A DNA stretch of 64,000 bases, from the NCBI GenBank assembly GCA_024362935.1, contig JANCRA010000179.1, positions 62,001 to 126,000 on the forward strand. The letters are read 5' to 3'. The DNA is from Setophaga petechia. Taxonomy: Eukaryota; Chordata; Aves; Passeriformes; Parulidae. The notes below the pieces were generated by a model. The model did not search any database. It was not told where the DNA came from and was given only the letters and a program-made list of their open reading frames with translations. Positions 17,514-28,432 of the stretch are shown here, in pieces (the first letter of the stretch is position 1; every line of letters begins with the position of its first letter). Made by a program: the position numbers and the translations under genes.

Positions 17514-18822
17514 GCTGGGATTGGGGAGGCTGGGCAGGAAGGGGTTAATGGGAGCTGGGATGGGAGGGGCTGGGCAGGAAGGGGTTAATGGGAGCTGGGA
17601 TGGGATTGGCTGGGCAGGAAGGGGTTAATGGGAGCTGGGATGGGATTGGATGGACAGGAAGGTGTTAATGGGAGCTGGGATGGGATTGGCTGGAGAAGGA
17701 AGGGGTTAATGGGAGCCGGGATGGGATTGGCTGAGCAGGAAGGGGTTAATGGGAGCTGGGATGGGATTGGATGGACAGGGAGGGGTTAATGGGAGCCGGG
17801 ATGGGATTGGCTGGGCAGGAAGGGGTTAATGGGAGCTGGGATGGGATTGGATGGACAGGAAGGGGTTAATGGGAGCCGGGATGGGATTGGCTGGGCAGGG
17901 AGGGGTTAATGGGAGCCGGGATGGGATTGGCTGGGCAGGGAGGGGTTAATGGGAGCCGGGATGGGATTGGCTGGGCAGGGAGGGGTTAATGGGAGCCGGG
18001 ATGGGATTGGCCGGGCAGGGAGGGGTTAATGGGAGCTGGGGTGGGATTGGCTGGGCAGGGAGGGGTTAATGGGAGCTGGGATGGGATTGGCTGGAGAAGG
18101 AAGGGGTTAATGGGAGCTGGGATGGGATTTGCCGGGCAGGAAGGGGTTAATGGGAGCTGGGATGGGATTGGCTGGGCAGGAAGGGGTTAATGGGAGCTGG
18201 GATGGGATTGGATGGACAGGGAGGGGTTAATGGGAGCCGGGATGGGATTGGCTGGGCAGGAAGGGGTTAATGGGAGCCGGGATGGGATTGGCTGGGCAGG
18301 AAGGGGTTAATGGGAGCCGGGATGGGATTGGCTGGGCAGGAAGGGGTTAATGGGAGCTGGGATGGGATTGGATGGGCAGGGAGGGGTTAATGGGAGCTGG
18401 GATGGGATTGGATGGGCAGGGAGGGGTTAATGGGAGCTGGGATGGGATTGGATGGGCAGGAAGGGGTTGATGGGAGCTGGGATGGGATTGGCCGGGCAGG
18501 AAGGGGTTGATGGGAGCTGGGATGGGATTGGCCGGGCAGGAAGGGGTTAATGGGAGCTGGGATGGGAGGGGCCGGGCAGGGAGGGGTTAATGGGAGCCGG
18601 GATGGGATTGGCTGGGCAGGGAGGGGTTAATGGGAGCTGGGATGGGATTGGCTGGGCAGGGAGGGGTTAATGGGAGCTGGGATGGGATTGGCTGGGCAGG
18701 GAGGGGTTAATGGGAGCTGGGATGGGATTGGATGGAGAAGGAAGGGGTTAATGGGAGCCGGGATGGGATTGGCTGGGCAGGAAGGGGTTAATGGGAGCTG
18801 GGATGGGATTGGCTGGAGAAGG
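17514..18822 (+). repeat. 40 bp G-rich minisatellite, about 32 units
   Basis: Regular 40 bp units: GGGGTTAATGGGAGCTGGGA followed by TGGGATTGGCTGGGCAGGAA, with alternate forms (GATGGACAGG, CTGGAGAAGG, AGCCGGG). Several GGG runs per unit make G-quadruplexes possible on the plus strand. GC content jumps sharply from the adjoining AT block. Confidence 0.95.
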
Positions 18823-18975
18823 GGACACGAAGCCGGAGCGGGAGTGCGGGGGAAGCCGAGCGGGGCCGCGGTGTCTGCGGGGATCGCTGTGCAGGAGCCC
18901 CCGCCCCGTGGGGATCCTTCTGTCCCCAGATCGCCCCGTTCCCAGCCTGGGTTCTACCTGGGCGGTTTTTTGTGG
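18823..18975. promoter_or_regulatory. Small CpG cluster
   Basis: About 14-15 CpGs in 150 bp (GCGGGAGTGCGGGGGAAGCC, CGGGGCCGCGG), well above the neighbouring minisatellite and intergenic DNA. It could be a minor promoter island for an unrecognised plus-strand transcript or a CpG-rich remnant. No TATA box or clear start is seen. Confidence 0.3.
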
Positions 18976-19499
18976 GATTTTTTTCCCTCTGGAATGGGGA
19001 CGCTCTGTTTTTTTGTCACAAAACCCCAATTTCTCGCTCTCCTGCCAGCAGGTGACAGCATTCCCTAAAGCAGAGCAAACTGAGCACAAACTCCCCTCTG
19101 CTCCAGACTTCAAACTTCAGACGTTTTTCGTCCTCTTTACTTTTATTGCTTTGTTCTACAAACTGATTATTTCAGGCTTTTTTCCACGTGCTGAAGAAGC
19201 AAACAGGGTTTTAGAGGGAAGAGAACACAGCAGATGATTTCAGCCATGATCAGAGCACAGCCTGCCCTACTCAGTGAATCCCGAGGCTTTCCCAGGAGGA
19301 ACTGGCACCACAGAGGATCAAAGGAACAGATCCTGGGTCAGCCATGGGCTGAGGGGACACAATTCCCAGGACTGCACATCCAGCAGAACCTCTGGCTGCA
19401 GGAACAGCCCGCAGAGCTGCTGGCAGCATTTGTGGAGAGACTGGAATGGATTTGGGGTTTGGGAGAAAGGTCCAGCAAGGGAAGAGCACTCAGTGCCTG

Positions 19500-20222
19500 G
19501 AGGAGGGGATGGGAAAGGAGGAGGGACAGGACAAGGGGCAATGGCTTTGGGATGACAAGGAGAGGGGTTAGGCTGGATATTGGGCAGGAATTGTTCCCTG
19601 GGAGGGTGGCACAGGGTGCCCAGAGCAGCTCTGGCTGCCCCTGGATCCCAGTGATGCCTTGTGCAGGCTGCCCCAGAGCAGAGGCTGGGCAGAGCTAAAG
19701 AATAAAGCAGGGATTGATTCAAAGCATCTCCTCCATGGATGCACCTTGGGCAGCACCAGAGCCCAGCCAGGGCTGCACCCAAGATGAACCAAAATGGCCC
19801 CAAAATGCATGGCCGGGCACGGGGTCTGTCCCTGGGATCAGTTCTGCTCCATTTGCATCTTGCAGTTCATTGTCCCAGCCCAGCTTTAGCCCAGGCAGTC
19901 CCACCCTGCTTGTTTTTCTCTCTCCAGCCCACGGGGTTTGTGCTCCTGGGCTGAGATTTGGATCATTTGTCCTTGGTGCCCAGCTGGAGCAGGAATTGTT
20001 TTGTCTCCCTGCTCTGTGCACAGAGCTCACCATCCCAGAATGTGAACCCAGACCCACACACTGAAGCAGCACAGAATGGGAAAAATAGAAAAGCTCAAAT
20101 CTGAGGCATCCCTGGCAGTGTCCAAGGTCAGGTTGGACAGGACTTGGAGCAGCCTGGGACAGTGGGAGGTGTCCCTGCCATGGTTGGAGCTGGATGATTT
20201 TTAAGGTCCCTCCCATCCCAAA
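19500..20222 (+). mobile_element. CR1 LINE fragment interrupted by an LTR-like element
   Basis: The left half, 19500-19651 (ATTGGGCAGGAATTGTTCCC ... CTGGATCCCA), and the right half, 20112-20222 (CTGGCAGTGTCCAAGGTCAG ... TTAAGGTCCCTCCCATCC), abut in intact CR1 (GGATCCCTGGCAGTG). The LTR-like element at 19652-20111 lies between. Confidence 0.75.
19652..20111 (-). mobile_element. Solo-LTR-like element, copy 2 of 3 (about 460 bp)
   Basis: Closely similar along its whole length to 1431-1891, with the same terminal TGATGCCT and a one-base-changed end (GGCATCC). The poly(A) hexamer is mutated to AATCAA, as in copy 3 but not copy 1, suggesting copies 2 and 3 are sisters. Confidence 0.65.
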
Positions 20223-20403
20223 CCCCTCTGCCCTTCCCAGATATTTTTCCCTGCTCATTCCAGACGTTCCTGCTCAGGTCTCTCAGCCCTCACTCAGCAG
20301 TGCTTTTACCAATCATCTCTGAAGTCAAATCCCAACATTTGGTCCCAATTATCCCTCTCCCTGAGCAGCCCCAACCCCACACAGCAGCTCTGTTTTTCCT
20401 CAG

Positions 20404-20553
20404 GTGTGGGATTTTGGGATGCTGCCATTCCCCTTCCAAGGGGATCTGACAGAGCTGCAGAGAGATGGGACTGGGGGTGCTGAGGCTGCTCCTCCTTCCC
20501 CATCCCTGTGGGAGAAACTTTTCCATGTTCATCATCTTGGGGTCTCCCTGCAG
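20404..20553 (+). other. Exon-like open segment A (unknown)
   Basis: A 150 bp stretch between a good acceptor (CTCTGTTTTTCCTCAG) and a CAG|GTGCTC donor is open in phase 0-0 and would encode 50 residues including SLWEKLFHVHHLGVSLQ. I recognise no family. It may be chance; CR1 sequence begins only about 20 bp later. Confidence 0.15.
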
Positions 20554-20574
20554 GTGCTCCAAGCCCAGCAGAAA

Positions 20575-21385
20575 AGCTGGAATGGGGAAAAAAAGATGGC
20601 AAATGGCTCCTGGCATGGATCAGGAATGGAGTGGCAGCAGGAGCAGGGAGGTCATTCTGTCCCTGCCTGGCCCTGTGTCTGTCCCTGGAGCAGGGAGGTA
20701 ATTCTGTCCCTGTGTCTGTCCCTGTCTGTCCCTGTCTGTCCCTGTGTCTCTCCCTCTGTCTCTCCCTCTGTCTGTCCCAGGAGCACAGAGGTCATTCTGT
20801 CCCTGTGTCTGTCCCTGTGTCTGTCCCTGGCTGTCCCTGTGTCTGTCCCTGTGTGTCCCTGTGTCTGTCCCTGTGTGTCCCTGTGTGTTTTCCTGTGTCT
20901 GTCCCTGTGTCTGTCCCAGGAACAGGGAGGTCATTCTGTCCCTGCCCTGGGCACTGCTGAGGGCACACCTGGAGTGCTGTGCCCAGCTCTGGCCCCTCAG
21001 CTTGGGAAGGACCTTGGGACCCTGAGCACATCCAGAGGGGCCAACGAGGCTGGAGAGGGGCTGGGAACACAAACCCTGTGAGGAGCCCTGAGGGAGCTGG
21101 GGGTGCTCAGCCTGGAGAAAAGGAGACTCAGGGCTGCCCCCATCACTCTGCACAGCTCCTGAAAGGTGCCTGTGCTCAGCTGGGGCTGGGCTCTGTCTGC
21201 AGCAGCACTGACACACCCAGAGCACGCAGCCTCCAGCTGCACCGAGGGAAATCCAGGCTGGAGAGCAGGGAAAAGGTTTTTGCAGCAAGGGGGAGAAAGT
21301 TCTGGAATGGCTGCCCGGGGAGGTGGTGCAGTCCCCATCCCTGGGTGTGTTTAACAAAGCCTGGATGTGGCACTGGGTGTAGCCA
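20575..21385 (+). mobile_element. Long CR1 LINE 3' fragment with an internal expansion
   Basis: CR1 order is intact: GCAAATGGCTCCTGGCATGG, GGAGGTCATTCTGTCCCTG, GCACACCTGGAGTGCTGTGC, CTCAGCCTGGAGAAAAGGAG, TGCCCGGGGAGGTGGTGCAG, GTGTTTAACAAAGCCTGGAT. The segment after GTCATTCTGTCCCTG has expanded to about 250 bp of CTGTCCCTGTGT repeats (20690-20935). Confidence 0.85.
20690..20940 (+). repeat. CTGTCCCTGTGT minisatellite inside CR1
   Basis: Short-unit array (CTGTCCCTGTGT and CTGTCCCTG variants) interrupted by three copies of GGAGGTCATTCTGTCCCTG, showing that the repeat grew from that CR1 segment. Confidence 0.88.
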
Positions 21386-21504
21386 CATTTCTCTTCACAG
21401 AGAAACACAAGGCACAACTCCCCAAGAATATTTCTGAGATTCACATTCTCTGAACCTCAAAAAAAGGAAAAGCAATTCTTATTTCATTTACTGCACCTGT
21501 GTTT

Positions 21505-21775
21505 GTTCACAAGTGGAATGCATGGTGGAAGATTGGTTACCTGAAGAGAATTGATGATTGGATTCTGGTGTGGTTTGATTCACTCACCAATTGAATCCAG
21601 GTGTGTTTTTGTCAGGACTGTGGGCTGACAGTCACGAGATGAGTGCAGATTCAGTTTAGATGTAACATAATGTAATCTAGTATAGAATAATATAGTATAA
21701 TAAATTAATTAATTAGCCTTCTGATAAGATGGAGTCCTCCTGGACTTCGGGGACAAAAATATCTATCAGGGTTTA
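21505..21775 (+). mobile_element. Solo-LTR-like element
   Basis: Contains GATTGGTTACCTGAAGAGAA, a CACTCACCAATTGAATCCAG block, GACTGTGGGCTGACAGTCAC and an AT-rich run ending AATAAATTAATTAATTAGCC near the 3' end. This layout (U3, poly(A) signal, short tail) and the wording match a common passerine LTR by recognition. Family name not assigned; no internal viral genes. Confidence 0.55.
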
Positions 21776-21782
21776 GTTGTGT

Positions 21783-21880
21783 TGGGCCTGGGTTGGCCTC
21801 CATGGTCTTGAAGGCCTCTTCCAACCCAGTGATTCTGTGAATTCTGTGAATTCTGTGAAGTTTGTGTATTCTGTGAGCTG
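21783..21880 (+). mobile_element. CR1 LINE 3' terminus with ATTCTGTGA tail
   Basis: GGCCTCTTCCAACCCAGTG is followed by four copies of ATTCTGTGA-type terminal repeat, the diagnostic CR1 3' end. Confidence 0.75.
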
Positions 21881-23080
21881 GGAGCAGTTTTCCCTCCTGT
21901 GGCTGCTGAACTCCCAGCCCAGGGATGTTGGCATTGCTGAGGGTTTTGCTGATTTTTCCCTCAGCTGACAAATCCCAGGAAAAGCCCCGGCCCCGAGGCC
22001 TCTGCGCCTGCAACCCGAGAGGATTTGCCTCTCAGAGCATGGAGAATTAAAAAGGTTCACACATTTCTTTCTGTCTGGAAACTGGGTATAAACTGGGGCT
22101 CTTCCAATGCCTGGGAAAACCTGATCCTGCTGCTCCTGAAAGGAGAGGAACCTGTTGGTGTCTTTGAAGTTGTTGCCATCTTTTCTGTGAGGGCTGAACT
22201 CCCTAAATCTTCCTGTTTGTGCTCCAGTTATTTGTTTTTTCCACTTAAAATGTTTTCCTTGCTGAGAGTTGAACCAGGAAAGCTTCATTTTGAAGGGAAT
22301 TATTTCTCTGTGCATTTTTCCTCCTCAAGATTTCAGTTTTAAGCACAATACTGCAAAATTTCATTGCTAAATAATGTCAGGTTTTGTCTCAGCATAAACT
22401 TCCCCCCTTCAGCCACCATAAGTAAATAAATAAGCTCGGTGGGAGTTTTTGTTTTGATTTCTGCCAAGCTGAAATATGGAATTTTGAAGTGTTGTTTGCT
22501 GAGGGAAATGGAAAAGGGCCAGGTTGGAATGGGAATGGCTGTGGGACCTCAGCCTGGTCAATTGATCTCCTTCAAAATGGAACTTTGGGCTCCCTGAGTG
22601 CTCCTTCTGCAAGGCAGGAGCCTCTGGATATTTTTGTTTTCCCCTTTTTAGTGAGGTTGCACCAGCTGGATGTGCTTAAAAATAAATAGCAGGGCAGGAG
22701 AGGAGGGGTTGGCTTTGTGCTCCAATATTCCAAATCTGAAATCCCTAAAAAAATCTTCATCTCTGCTGTGGGATGGATTATTGCAAGAGGGAAAATTGAC
22801 AGCCAGGAACAGGAAAATCAGAGCTTGGATCAGCAGGAATAGCACAAAACACTGTCCTGCTGCAATATTTTACTGGATAAAAAATGTAAACCTGAGCAGA
22901 GAGTGCAGGAAAAAGATGGGTTATTGTCCATGGAATTCCTTGGAATGGGAAATCCTGTGTAGTGACAAAGGGTGGGCATGAAACAACTGCACTTTATGCC
23001 CAGGCAGGGTTTTCCACCAAAAAAATTGGAGAATTCTGCCAGGACCTGGGATGTGCTGGTTCCTGGAGCAGGTGGGGTGG
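21881..23080. other. Intergenic, mostly unique
   Basis: Includes a 105-codon open frame (22025-22342) without flanking splice signals good enough to call it coding. Otherwise I see nothing assignable. Confidence 0.4.
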
Positions 23081-23818
23081 TAAATCCACCATTGTTTCTG
23101 TAAATCCACCATTGTTTCTGTAAATTCACCATTATTTCTGTAAATTCACTATTATTTCTGTAAATTCACCATTGTTTCTGTAATTTCACCATTGTTTCTG
23201 TAAATCCACCATTGTTTCTGTAAATTCATCATTATTTCTGTAAATTCACTATTATTTCTGTAAATTCTCATTATTTCTGTAAATTCACCATTGTTTCTGT
23301 AAATTCACCATTGCTTCTGTAAATTCACCATTGCTTCTGTAAATTCAACATTGTTTCTGTAAATTCACCATTATTTCTGTAAATTCACCATTGTTTCTGT
23401 AAATTCACCATTGCTTCTGTAAATTCACCATTGTTTCTATAAATTCACCGTTATTTCTATAAATCCACCATTGTTTCTGTAAATTCACCATTGCTTCTGT
23501 AAATTCACCATTGTCTCTGTAAATTCAGTGTTATTTCTGCAAATTCACCATTGTTTCTGTAAATTCACCATTATTTCTGTAAATTCACCGTTGCTTCTGT
23601 AAATTCACCATTGCTTCTGTAAATTCAACATTGTTTCTGTAAATTCACCATTGTTGCTGTAAATTCACCATTATTTCTGTAAATTCACCATTGCTTCTGT
23701 AAATTCACCATTGTTTCTGTACATTCTCCGTTATTTCTCTAAATTCACCATTGCTTCTGTAAATTCACCATTGCTTCTGTAAATTCACCATTGTTTCTGT
23801 AAATTCACCATTGTTTCA
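23081..23818 (+). repeat. 20 bp satellite-like array, about 37 units
   Basis: Strictly periodic ATTCACCATTGTTTCTGTAA with point variants (GTTTCT/GCTTCT/ATTTCT, CACC/CAAC/CACT). Only one unit is shortened (about 23265). Confidence 0.95.
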
Positions 23819-23938
23819 GCAGTCAGGATGAAGTAATTCACGAGTTGGAACATTAAAGTTTCACTTTCAAGCCATGTTAAATATGAAGAGTACTGAAACT
23901 GATTCCTTGTCCTTTTTTCTTCCTTCTCGTTTCTGCAG

Positions 23939-24031
23939 GAAGAGAGGATTTTCACTTCTAGAATTTCTGCTTGGATAACTCAAGATGAATTTTGGAGCGA
24001 GGTTTTCAATATGATCTATAAATCCCTGAGG
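23939..24031 (+). other. Exon-like open segment B (unknown)
   Basis: A 93 bp segment flanked by a very good acceptor (TTCCTTCTCGTTTCTGCAG) and donor (CTGAGG|GTAAGG), open in phase 0-0. It would encode 31 residues including AWITQDEFWSEVFNMIYKSL, which look protein-like. I do not recognise a family. Could be an exon of an unannotated plus-strand gene, an alternative CHAF1B 3' exon, or chance. Confidence 0.25.
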
Positions 24032-24374
24032 GTAAGGAGCACAGGCAGAGCTGTGGTTTCACCTTATCCACTGCACACACGTTCTTGCTAGAAAAATAAT
24101 TATTCTAATTATATCCTGTGATAGTAACAACTTCCAGCATTGTCTCTGAGTTTTACCAGCAGGATCCAGGTGGAAAATCCTTTCTGATGAATCAATTCAG
24201 GCTCATGAGCCTTTGCTGGGAGCAGCCACAGGATGGCAACGTTGCTAATCCTTAATTTTGTTCGTGGAAGCAGCTCCTGGAGCTGGGCTGTGCCTCAGAA
24301 CGAGGAGAGGAGCTCTGGAGTTCTCTGGGGTTTTCAGGAAATTTTTCCTTCGTGGTTTGACCTGGAGAGAGACA

Positions 24375-24635
24375 TTTCCCAAGGGATGGGGTGATGGGAA
24401 AAGAGGGAATGGTTTTAGGGTGAGGGAGGGCAGGGACAGGTGGGATTTTGGCAGGAAATTCTTTATTATGAGGCCACAGGTTGGCCAGGGAGGTTTTGGA
24501 CTTCCCATCCCTGGCAGTGCCCAAGGCCAGGCTGGACATTGGGGACAGTGGAGGTGTCCCTGCCATGGCAGGGGTGGCACTGGGTGAGCTTTAAGGTCCC
24601 TTCCACTCCAACCATTCCAGAATTCCATGAAATCA
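24375..24635 (+). mobile_element. CR1 LINE 3' fragment
   Basis: CAGTGCCCAAGGCCAGGCTG, CTGCCATGGCAGGGGTGGCA and the tail TTTAAGGTCCCTTCCACTCC, sense orientation. Confidence 0.8.
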
Positions 24636-24765
24636 AACCATTATGAGACACCCCGTGGCTCTCAGCTCCACATGGGCAGGTTTTTAAGGGGCAGGAGGAG
24701 AAAATGCCACTTTGCTCTTTTTTTCCCCCCATTTTTTGCTTTTTTTCCCTTTTTATGAGCTGCAG

Positions 24766-24893
24766 TGGAACCTGTAAAAGGCTTTTCCCTGGTGGCAACC
24801 AAGCAATTCCTGAAGTGGTGCAGCTCTGAAACAGGAGAGCAGGAGCTGGCACTGCTGAGGGAGCTCAACCACGTTCAAGCAAGATCCTCTTAG
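24766..24893 (+). other. Exon-like open segment C ending in a stop (unknown)
   Basis: Follows a long T-rich tract and acceptor TTTTTATGAGCTGCAG. Open for 41 codons to TAG, including TKQFLKWCSSETGEQELALL. Entry phase is 1, which does not fit the phase-0 end of segment B directly, so another exon or a different acceptor would be needed. Confidence 0.2.
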
Positions 24894-25689
24894 ATCTTGG
24901 ACTTGATAAATATGGGTGAGTTTTGGTGGAGACTGGAAGAAAAATGTGTCCTTTCAGCCAAAGTAACTCTTATCCCGACAAACATTTTGCTGGATTGTTA
25001 TTTGAATGAATATTTAATATAAAACATGCAACCTGCTCTAATAAGAGCACATTCATAATTTTGAGCAGGCAAGCCCTGTCCAAAATTCCCTTGGCTTTGC
25101 TCTGGGTAAGGAATAACTTAAGAAGGAAATGTTGGACTGCAGCTACTCTTGGCTGAAGGACACAGTACAGCAGGAACAGCTGTGGAAGCAGATTTACTGC
25201 AAGAAGTGAGGCTGCTAAAATCCTGACAGTACTTTGATTTTTTTTCTGGCTTTTTTTTTTTTTTTTTTTTATGAAAAAGTCCAATATAGAGTTTATGACT
25301 TTTCATACAGTTATTTATTTTAGGAATAAGAGAGCTGCCAAACACAGCAGGTAGTTAATACCCAATTCAGCCTGTGTTTAAATAGGGAAGGAGCCATTGG
25401 CTGCATCCTTTGGGATTCTGTGATTAACCCACAGGGAGCTGGAGGTGGCTTTTTCCAGAGGCTTTCAGGTGAAACATGAGTGGGAGTTGGCTCCCTTGGA
25501 GGGGAGTGAGGTTGGAATCAGATGGAGCAGATAATTCAGCTCATCCTGAAATGATTTCTCTGCTGAAATGAGCTTTTCCTTTGGACATGGGAGATGGAGA
25601 TAACCTGGAGCTGGGATGGAGATTGAGTCTCTGCCTCTGTTCCTGACATGGATCTTTCCTGCTGAGGGTGGTGAAGGTTCTGGAGAGTC

Positions 25690-26215
25690 AATCCCAGCTG
25701 AGGGAGCTGGGAAGGGGCTGGAGAATCCCTGAGGGAGCTGGGAAGGGGCTGGAGAATCCCTGAGGAGCTGGGAAGGGGCTGGAGAATCCCTGAGGAGCTG
25801 GGAAGGGGCTGGAGAATCCCTGAGGAGCTGGGAAGGGGCTGGAGAATCCCTGAGGAGCTGGGCAGGGGCTGAGGCTGGAGCAAAGGAGGCTCAGGGGGCC
25901 CTTGTGGCTCTGCACAAGTCCCTGCCAGGAGGGCACAGCCGGGGGGGGTCGGGCTGTGCTCCCAGGGAACAGGGACAGGAGCAGAGGGAACGGCCTCAGG
26001 CTGGGCCAGGGCAGGCTCAGCTGGGCCAGCAGCAGGAATTTGCCCATGGAAAGGGAGCTCAGGCCTTGGCAGGGGCTGCCCAGGGAGCTTTGCAGTGCCC
26101 ATCCCTGCAGGTGTCCCCTGCAGGTGGCACTGAGTGCTCTGGGCTGGGGACAAGGTGCCCATGGGGCACAGCTGGCACTGCACGGGCTGGCAGGGCTGTG
26201 ACAGCCCCGGGGATT
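25690..26215 (+). mobile_element. CR1 LINE with 5-unit VNTR
   Basis: A five-unit 30/31 bp array (25690-25866) leads into GCTGAGGCTGGAGCAAAGGA, CAGGAATTTGCCCATGGAAA, GGGAGCTTTGCAGTGCCCAT and GGCACTGAGTGCTCTGGGCT: same order as copies at 44.2, 55.3 and 58.6 kb. Confidence 0.82.
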
Positions 26216-26632
26216 TTGGGATTCTGTGTCTCCTGTACTCAGGAAGGAGGCTCAGGGTGCTGGGCCCCAGCTGAGCTGCTGTGAGTCCTTGGTGGGACCC
26301 TGGAGGGTGATTGGGATTCTCCCTGAGTGCCCCGTGCCAGGCAGAACTTTGGGATCAGCCCCAGAGGCTCCGTGTTTGGCCCCAGCCAGCTCTGACACCT
26401 CAGGGCTGGGGGATGAGAGGGTTCAGCCGCAGGTTTGGGGGATGAGAGGGTTCATTCCCAACCCACAAGGGGCTGGGGGCCACTGGTTAGTGCTGAACAG
26501 TGGCCACTTCTTTAAACCCCCTCTAGTGAACTTGGCAGCATTCACTGAATTCTTATTTTTGCCTGGTGCTCATCATAAAAAAGGAGGGATAACAATCCTT
26601 GCATCCCTCCTGAGCGTGCTCTGACGTTAAAT

Positions 26633-26722
26633 CATGGAATTCACAAAATTATTTGGGTTGGAAGGGACCTTAAAGGTCACCTCATTCCAGCCCCCTGCCA
26701 TGGGCAGGGACACCTCTCAGGA
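26633..26722 (-). mobile_element. CR1 LINE 3' terminus
   Basis: Antisense CR1: TTTGGGTTGGAAGGGACCTT, then CCCCTGCCATGGGCAGGGAC. Confidence 0.75.
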
Positions 26723-27290
26723 GGTGATGGAGCTCATTAAGCAGAAAACAAAGAATTCAACAAAGTTGGCCAAAACACATCTTCAGAATGTGCTGCAGGA
26801 GGAACAGAGGAAACTTTGGCTGGGGCTGGGGAAAAGAGAAGCAGATCTGGCAGCAGGATTGACAGAAATTGCTGCAGGTCTGGTCACACTGAGGGAGAGC
26901 TGGAGCTGATGCCCAGACACCATAAAACCTCCAGAGGAAGGGAGGGTGTTGAGCCCCGTGGAGTGTGAGCTCCTCCAAAGACCAATATTCTCCTGTTTGG
27001 GCCTTGGAAGCAACGAGGACATTCCAGAAGTTCTGTTCACAGCCCGGTTTCTGCTTTTATGGATCAGCCTGCTCGTGTCTGCCACGTACCCTCTGCCAGG
27101 AGCAGCACCACAGCTGGGAGAGCCCAGATGGCTGTGGAGTCTGGAGAGGAGGAGCTGGGGCTGGGGCAGACCCTGAGGTGCCCACCACTGGGGCTCTGCT
27201 GCCTGCACTGCACATTCCAGTGCTGGGATGTGCTGCTGGACAGAGGATCAGCACCACGAGCCCCAGAGATCCCAAACGAGGGCGTGTGCC

Positions 27291-28432
27291 TGGATCCAGG
27301 TCCCCAAAGGCTGGGTCCAGGTTCCAAAAACTGGATCCAGGTTCCAAAGACTGGATCCCGGTTCCATAGTCTGGATTCAGATTCCAAAGTCTGGATCCAG
27401 GTTCCAAAGACTGGATCCCAGTCCCAAAGTCTGGATCCAGATTCCATAGTCTGGATTCAGATTCCAAAGACGGGATCCAGGTCCCAAAATCTGGATCCTG
27501 GTTCCAAAGTCTGCATCCCGGTCCCAAAGTCCTGGATCCTGGTTCCAAAGTCTGGATCCAGCTCCCAAAGACTGGTTCAGGTTCTAAAGTCTGGGTCCAG
27601 GTTCCAAAGTCTGGATTCAGATTTGATCCAGGTCCCAAAGACTGGGTCCAGATTCCAAAGGCTGGATCCCAGTTCCAAAGACTGGATCCCAGTTTCCAAA
27701 AACTGGATCCAGGTCCCAAAGGCTGGATCCAGGTTCCAAAAACTGGATCCCAGTTTCCAAAAACTGGATCCAGGTCCCAAAGTCTGGATCCAGGTCCCAA
27801 ACTCTGGATCCAGGAACCAAAGTCTGGATTCAGATTCCAAAGTCCTGATCCAGATTCCAAAGGCTGGATCCAGGTTCCAAAAACCTGGATCCCAGTTCCA
27901 AGGTCTGGATCCCAGTCCCAAAGGCTGTATCCAGGTTGCAAAGGCTGGATTCAGATTCCAAAGTCCTGATCCAGGTCCCAGAGACTGGATCCAGTTTCCA
28001 AAGACTGGATCCAGGTCTCACAGTCTGGATCCAAGTCCCAAAGTCTGGATCCACGTCCCAAAGACTGGATCCAGGTCCCAAAGTCTGGATTCAGATTCCA
28101 AAGCCTGGATCCAGCTCCCAAAGACTGGTTCAGGTTCTAAAGACTGGGTCCAGGTTCCAAAGTCTGCATCCTGCTTCCAAAGTCTGGATCCCAGTTCCAA
28201 AGACTGGATCCAGATTCCAAAGTCTGGATCCCAGTTCCAAAGTCTGCATCCCAGTTCCAAAGTCTGCATTCCTGCTCTCCAAAGTCTGGATCCCAGTTCC
28301 AAAAGACTGGATCCAGGTTGCAAAGTCTGCATCCTGCTTCTAAAGCCTGGATCCCAGTTCCAAAGTCTGGATCCCGGTCCCAAAGTCTGGATCCCAGTTC
28401 CAAAGGCTGGATCCAGGTTCCCAAGTCTGGAT
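27291..28432 (+). repeat. 20 bp GGATCC-bearing satellite-like array, about 57 units
   Basis: Periodic CTGGATCCAGGTTCCAAAGT with variants (CAGTTCC, CGGTCCC, CAGATTCC; GTCTGCATCC). The unit has no stop in most frames on either strand, so very long open frames run through it in both directions (27059-28693 plus; 27057-27941 minus) without being genes. Confidence 0.95.

Noticed and set aside
20404..21081. 225-codon open frame
   Set aside because: Most of it is CR1 and its internal CTGTCCCTG array; only the first 150 bp remain a weak exon candidate.
22025..22342. 105-codon open frame in unique DNA
   Set aside because: No recognisable family, no convincing flanking splice sites, composition not clearly coding.
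23081..23818. CRISPR-like regular repeats
   Set aside because: Units are contiguous 20 bp repeats without unique spacers, in a vertebrate genome.
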